A stretch of 9,168 bases of DNA from Xanthobacteraceae bacterium. GTDB taxonomy: Bacteria; Pseudomonadota; Alphaproteobacteria; Rhizobiales; Xanthobacteraceae. The position numbers and the translations under genes were made by a program. This document shows positions 6,563-9,168 of the stretch, one piece after another. The notes below the pieces were generated by a model. The model did not search any database. It worked only from the letters and a program-made list of their open reading frames with translations, and had not been told where the DNA came from. The stretch covers positions 1-9,168 of the forward strand of contig JASHVC010000168.1 of the NCBI GenBank assembly GCA_030039655.1, written 5' to 3'. Each line of letters starts with the position of its first letter. Positions within the stretch are counted from its first letter, which is position 1.

Positions 6563-7276
6563 TCACTGTCCGGTTTCGGTCGCGACGACTTTCCAGTTTG
6601 GGTCGCGCGAAGAGACATCGCGCGCGAACGTCCACACGTCGGTAACGTCCGTGACCTTTTCGGCGTTGCCGTCGATCACGTTGCCGGAACGGTCGCGTGT
6701 GGCGGAAACCAGCTTTGAAACGAAGCGGACAGTGATCTGCGCCGTACGATTGCGCAGTTCGGCCGCAGTGATGGCCGATGAATCGATCGAGACGAATTTC
6801 GTCTCGACAGTTTCCCCGCGAGACTCGCGTTCGCTGATATGGCCCTCAAAACCATCATAGACGTCGCGCGAAAGCAGGCTGCGCAATTGCCGGCGATCGC
6901 CGCCGGCGAAAGCGGTCACGACCATCTCGTACGCGGCCCGCGCGCCGGCAATGAAGTGCTGGGCATCGAAACTTGGGTCGGCGGACACGATCGCATCGAG
7001 ACCGGAAGCGGCGGCCGAGCCATTCTCGGCGATGCCTTTCCAGCGGTCGGTCGAGGGTTGCGGGCGTTCCACCGGGCGGGGCGCCGTTTCGGCCGGACGC
7101 GGGGGCAACGTCACCACTTTGTCGCCCACGGGGCTACGCACCGCGTCGCGAGCCGAGTAGGGATCGTAAGGCGGCCGCTCGCGGCCGGTGCGCCGGCCCA
7201 AGACGCTGCGCAGCCGCAGGAATATGAACACCGCGAGCGCCAGAAAGATGATGGTGTAAATGTTGTCTTCGAACAC
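6563..7276 (-). CDS. Tim44-like domain, membrane-anchored protein
   Basis: 237 residues. There is a single N-terminal TM segment (about residues 6-22, IYTIIFLALAVFIFLRLRSV), then a basic and Pro-rich linker (RRTGRERPPYDPYS..., 28-80) and a Tim44-like domain from about 90 to 235 (FIAGARAAYEMVVTAFAGGD, LRSLLSRDVYDGF, ending VTDVWTFARDVSSRDPNWKVVATE). Mitochondrial Tim44 anchors the import motor. Bacterial relatives are inner-membrane proteins of uncertain role, proposed in some alphaproteobacteria to take part in membrane-protein organisation. The start is GTG at 7276, chosen because the TM segment then begins at residue 6 as I recall for relatives; an AGGA lies immediately before it (1-nt spacer), closer than ideal. 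It is the first gene of the operon, 5 nt from mltA, and is divergent from secB. Confidence 0.9.
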   Translation of the reverse strand: MFEDNIYTIIFLALAVFIFLRLRSVLGRRTGRERPPYDPYSARDAVRSPVGDKVVTLPPRPAETAPRPVERPQPSTDRWKGIAENGSAAASGLDAIVSADPSFDAQHFIAGARAAYEMVVTAFAGGDRRQLRSLLSRDVYDGFEGHISERESRGETVETKFVSIDSSAITAAELRNRTAQITVRFVSKLVSATRDRSGNVIDGNAEKVTDVTDVWTFARDVSSRDPNWKVVATETGQ

Positions 7277-7614
7277 GTCCTACGTCTTTCGGTGTCGCGC
7301 GTCGCGCTGTGCAGCTCCCTGCAGCGGCTCGCACGAGCAAAGCCGCAAGAGCAAGCCCGGTTCCCGGTTTTATGTAAGTACCCTCGGGAAACCCTCCAGA
7401 GGTCGCTGGTATGACCCTAGCTGCGACCAAAGCTTAAACGATTGCAACCCCTAGGCCAACATTGCTTAACGCCGGAATGCTTACGGATTGTGATGGAATC
7501 ATGGGTTTTCGGGCCGCGCATCCAGTGTCGTGGAAGTTAGCGAGCGCCATTGTTCGCTTTTGCCCCGTATGTTAGCCAAGCCGCACCTCTCATAACCGCT
7601 GGCCGGAGGCGAGT
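7277..7614. other. 338-bp divergent intergenic region (tim44-like / secB)
   Basis: This stretch separates two divergent genes and should hold both promoters. No protein-coding gene was recognised. It contains an inverted repeat GGTCGC (7401-7406) ... GCGACC (7423-7428), with GGT ATG ACC nested inside, and a GANTC site (GAATC, 7496-7500) of the kind methylated by CcrM in alphaproteobacteria. TTGTTC (7550-7555) and TATGTT (7568-7573) look like -35 and -10 boxes, but the 12-bp spacer is too short for a standard sigma-70 promoter. The secB ribosome-binding site GGAGG is at 7605-7609. The 7277-7360 part is GC-rich with repeated GCAGC/CTGCA. Confidence 0.6.
7401..7428. repeat. Inverted repeat in the tim44-like/secB intergenic region
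   Basis: GGTCGC (7401-7406) and GCGACC (7423-7428) form perfect 6-bp arms around a 16-nt centre that itself holds GGT-atg-ACC. It could be an operator or a hairpin in a leader RNA. Six-base arms can arise by chance in GC-rich DNA. Confidence 0.35.
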
Positions 7615-8115
7615 ATGTCCATGACCAATGGGGGTCCCGAAGGCCCCCAAGCCCAAATGGCGATGCCCCAGATCGGCGTCCTCGCGCAGTATGTGAAGGA
7701 TTTCTCCTTCGAAAATCCGCATGCACCGCGTTCCATGGCGCCCAGCGCACAACAACCGAACATCAACGTCCAGGTCAACGTCGAAGCCGCGCAGATGACC
7801 GAGACCGACTTTGAGGTGACGCTTAAGCTCGAGGGCAAGGCTGAATCGCAAGGCATGTTGCTGTTCGCCGTCGAACTGATCTTTGCCGGCGTATTCCGCA
7901 TCCAAAACGTCCCGCCGGACAGCCTTCAGCCGGTGGTGTTCATCGAATGCCCGCGGCTGTTATTTCCATTCGCACGCGAGATCGTCGCCACCGCGACCCG
8001 CAACGGCGGCTTCGCTCCGCTGCTGCTCAACCCGATCGACTTCGTCGCGCTTTATCGCCAACGCATGGCTGCCACCACGACAGCGCCGGGTTCGGTGCCG
8101 CTCAATCCGAACTGA
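7615..8115 (+). CDS. secB: Protein-export chaperone SecB
   Basis: 166 residues, typical for alphaproteobacteria. SecB is a homotetrameric cytoplasmic chaperone that holds precursors unfolded and delivers them to SecA. Signatures are the [16 protein letters not shown] segment (23-38), the alternating strand [13 protein letters not shown] (49-61), [12 protein letters not shown] (66-77), [15 protein letters not shown] (82-96), [33 protein letters not shown] (111-143) and ALYRQR. The first ATG (7615) is chosen because GGAGG (7605-7609) is 5 nt upstream; the second in-frame ATG (7621) is 11 nt away. The gene converges on dnaQ, with the last 14 bp shared between strands. Confidence 0.97.
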   Translation: MSMTNGGPEGPQAQMAMPQIGVLAQYVKDFSFENPHAPRSMAPSAQQPNINVQVNVEAAQMTETDFEVTLKLEGKAESQGMLLFAVELIFAGVFRIQNVPPDSLQPVVFIECPRLLFPFAREIVATATRNGGFAPLLLNPIDFVALYRQRMAATTTAPGSVPLNPN

Positions 8116-8797
8116 GATAGTCGCGCCAGATCGCGCCTTCACCGAGTGTTGCGATGAACGCCCGGTGGGCGGCGCGTTCCTCGTCCGTTACTCGCGGTGC
8201 AAGCGGTTGCGGGCGCGTGCGGACGATGATGGCATCGCCGGCGGCGGGAATCAGCGTTGCGGCCTGAGATAGAATAAGCTGCGCCTGACGGGCGCCGATC
8301 AATTCAACGTAAACCTCGGCCAACAACTCGGCATCAAGGAGAGCGCCGTGTTTGGTGCGGTGGGAATTGTCGATCGCGTAGCGGACGCAAAGATCGTCGA
8401 GCCGATTGGCGCCACCGGGATGCTTACGGCGAGCGATGAGCAAAGTGTCGACCATCCGCTCGCGGGCGATGAGCGCGCGGCCTGTGCGCTCAAGTTCAGC
8501 GTTGAGAAAGCCGAGATCGAAGGCCGCGTTGTGAATGACGAGCGGTGCGTCGCCCAGAAAGGCAATGAGTTCGTCCACCGCATCGGCGAATAGCGGCTTG
8601 TCCTTGAGAAACTCATCAGTCAAGCCGTGGATCGCCAGCGCCTCAGCCGGCATGCCCCGCTCGGGATAAAAGTATCGGTGGAACGTCTGGCCGGAGGGAA
8701 TCCGATTGACCAACTCGACGCAGCCGATCTCCACCAGGCGATCGCCCTGAAATGGATCGAGACCCGTCGTCTCCGTGTCGAGCACGATTTCGCGCAT
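8102..8797 (-). CDS. dnaQ: DNA polymerase III epsilon subunit (3'-5' proofreading exonuclease)
   Basis: 231 residues. The epsilon subunit proofreads within the Pol III core, bound to the alpha subunit and the beta clamp. The DEDDh exonuclease motifs are complete: Exo I VLDTETTG (D7, E9), Exo [13 protein letters not shown] (D94) and Exo [17 protein letters not shown] (H150, D155). GLTDEFL (59-64) and [10 protein letters not shown] are also typical. After the catalytic domain, QAQLIL (171-176) sits where E. coli DnaQ carries its clamp-binding motif and could serve the same purpose (inference). The C-terminal part ending [20 protein letters not shown] should contact the polymerase. The ATG at 8797 has only a weak AAAG upstream. 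coaE lies 36 bp upstream on the same strand, probably in one operon, and the 3' end overlaps secB by 14 bp. Confidence 0.96.
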   Translation of the reverse strand: MREIVLDTETTGLDPFQGDRLVEIGCVELVNRIPSGQTFHRYFYPERGMPAEALAIHGLTDEFLKDKPLFADAVDELIAFLGDAPLVIHNAAFDLGFLNAELERTGRALIARERMVDTLLIARRKHPGGANRLDDLCVRYAIDNSHRTKHGALLDAELLAEVYVELIGARQAQLILSQAATLIPAAGDAIIVRTRPQPLAPRVTDEERAAHRAFIATLGEGAIWRDYLSSD

Positions 8798-8833
8798 GAA
8801 TGCTTTGGCCGTACTTTGGTTCTCACAAACGAA

Positions 8834-9168
8834 TCAGCGTCGGCGCGGCATTTTACTGACTGCGCCCAGAATGTCGCGCACCTGCGCGCGCGCATAGTCG
8901 AAATCCCGTGAGCTATCCAAGACAAAATCGGCGCGGCGGCGTTTCTCCGCATCCGGCAGCTGCTTGGCCAGGATGGCGGCGAACTTTTCCTCCGTCATGC
9001 CCGGACGCTCCAGGGCGCGGCGGCGCTGGATCTCCGCCGGCGCTGAGACCACCACGATGGCGTCGCAGCGGCACTCCAGGTTTGCCTCGAACAGCAGCGG
9101 CACATCGAGCACGACGACTTCGGCGCCGCGGGCCTGTGCTTCGGCCAGGAATTTATCCGTCGAGACGC
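8834..9168 (-). CDS. coaE: Dephospho-CoA kinase, C-terminal part (partial)
   Basis: The frame is open to the right window edge, so the start and the N-terminal P-loop are outside; 110 full codons and the stop are present. CoaE phosphorylates the 3'-hydroxyl of dephospho-CoA, the last step of coenzyme A synthesis. The visible sequence starts [20 protein letters not shown] and continues into [11 protein letters not shown], the conserved CoaE DxPLLFE motif. Then come [29 protein letters not shown] (NMP-kinase-like lid with conserved arginines) and [23 protein letters not shown], also typical. An internal GTG (9112) is not the start. The order coaE-dnaQ is common in this group, and a shared transcript is likely given the 36-bp gap. 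Confidence 0.93.
   Translation of the reverse strand, partial: VSTDKFLAEAQARGAEVVVLDVPLLFEANLECRCDAIVVVSAPAEIQRRRALERPGMTEEKFAAILAKQLPDAEKRRRADFVLDSSRDFDYARAQVRDILGAVSKMPRRR

Noticed and set aside
6558..6635. Upstream ATG start for mltA at 6635
   Set aside because: It would add 26 charged residues in front of the signal peptide and overlap the tim44-like gene by 73 bp; ATG 6557, with GAGG 3 nt upstream, is more sensible.
6276..6860. Plus-strand open frame opposite mltA and the tim44-like gene
   Set aside because: Fully contained antisense to two well-supported genes; no family resemblance.
7434..7469. CtrA-type box (TTAA-N7-TTAA)
   Set aside because: The two TTAA copies are 28 bp apart, far from the 7-bp spacing needed.
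7550..7573. secB promoter TTGTTC / TATGTT
   Set aside because: The spacer is only 12 bp, too short for a standard sigma-70 promoter; noted inside the intergenic entry only.
7277..7614. Possible hidden gene (for example FxsA or a leader peptide) in the tim44-like/secB spacer
   Set aside because: No frame here gives a hydrophobic FxsA-like or otherwise recognisable product; the short frames are continuations of shadows from neighbours.
7499..7905. Minus-strand open frames overlapping secB and its upstream region
   Set aside because: They run antisense to secB; no recognisable protein, and secB is certain.
1..9168. CRISPR array, IS element, tRNA/rRNA, phage or toxin-antitoxin module
   Set aside because: No repeated spacer pattern, transposase, terminal repeats, tRNA-like cloverleaf or module-like gene pair was seen by eye on either strand.

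Overview
The window looks like a core chromosomal segment of a GC-rich alphaproteobacterium, most likely of the order Hyphomicrobiales (Rhizobiales; Bradyrhizobium/Xanthobacteraceae-like). This rests on recognisable protein features (HslV with a short propeptide ending in WHG before the catalytic Thr, alphaproteobacterial SecB, the Tim44-like protein with its YTIIFLALAVFIFLRLRSVLG start) and on gene order (hisB divergent from hslVU; tim44-like/mltA/smr divergent from secB; secB convergent with dnaQ-coaE). The taxonomic placement is inference.

Layout, left to right. (1) 1-77, minus: the first codons of hisB, cut by the window edge. (2) 78-227: divergent hisB/hslV intergenic region with a weak heat-shock-like promoter candidate. 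(3) 228-3210, plus: a tightly overlapping three-gene unit, hslV - multi-TM membrane protein - hslU. The protease (HslV) and its ATPase (HslU) are separated by an uncharacterised membrane protein of about 374 residues. Both junctions overlap, and hslU has no visible Shine-Dalgarno sequence. (4) 3306-4283, plus: a stand-alone Bug/TctC-type periplasmic solute-binding protein with its own promoter candidate and a GTG start. (5) 4297-4440, minus: a small uncharacterised ORF convergent with it. (6) 4537-7276, minus: an operon read as tim44-like -> mltA -> smr, with junctions of 5 nt and -4 nt. (7) 7277-7614: a 338-bp divergent regulatory region. (8) 7615-8115, plus: secB. (9) 8102-9168, minus: coaE (cut by the window edge) -> dnaQ; the dnaQ 3' end overlaps the secB 3' end by 14 bp.

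Functionally the window covers protein quality control (HslVU, SecB), envelope maintenance (lytic transglycosylase MltA, Tim44-like membrane protein), nucleic-acid processing (Smr-domain protein, DNA polymerase III epsilon), coenzyme A synthesis (CoaE), histidine synthesis (HisB) and solute capture (Bug protein). Most of it is ordinary housekeeping DNA. No mobile element, CRISPR array, tRNA or rRNA was seen. The most interesting item is the membrane protein embedded in, and apparently translationally coupled to, the hslVU operon.
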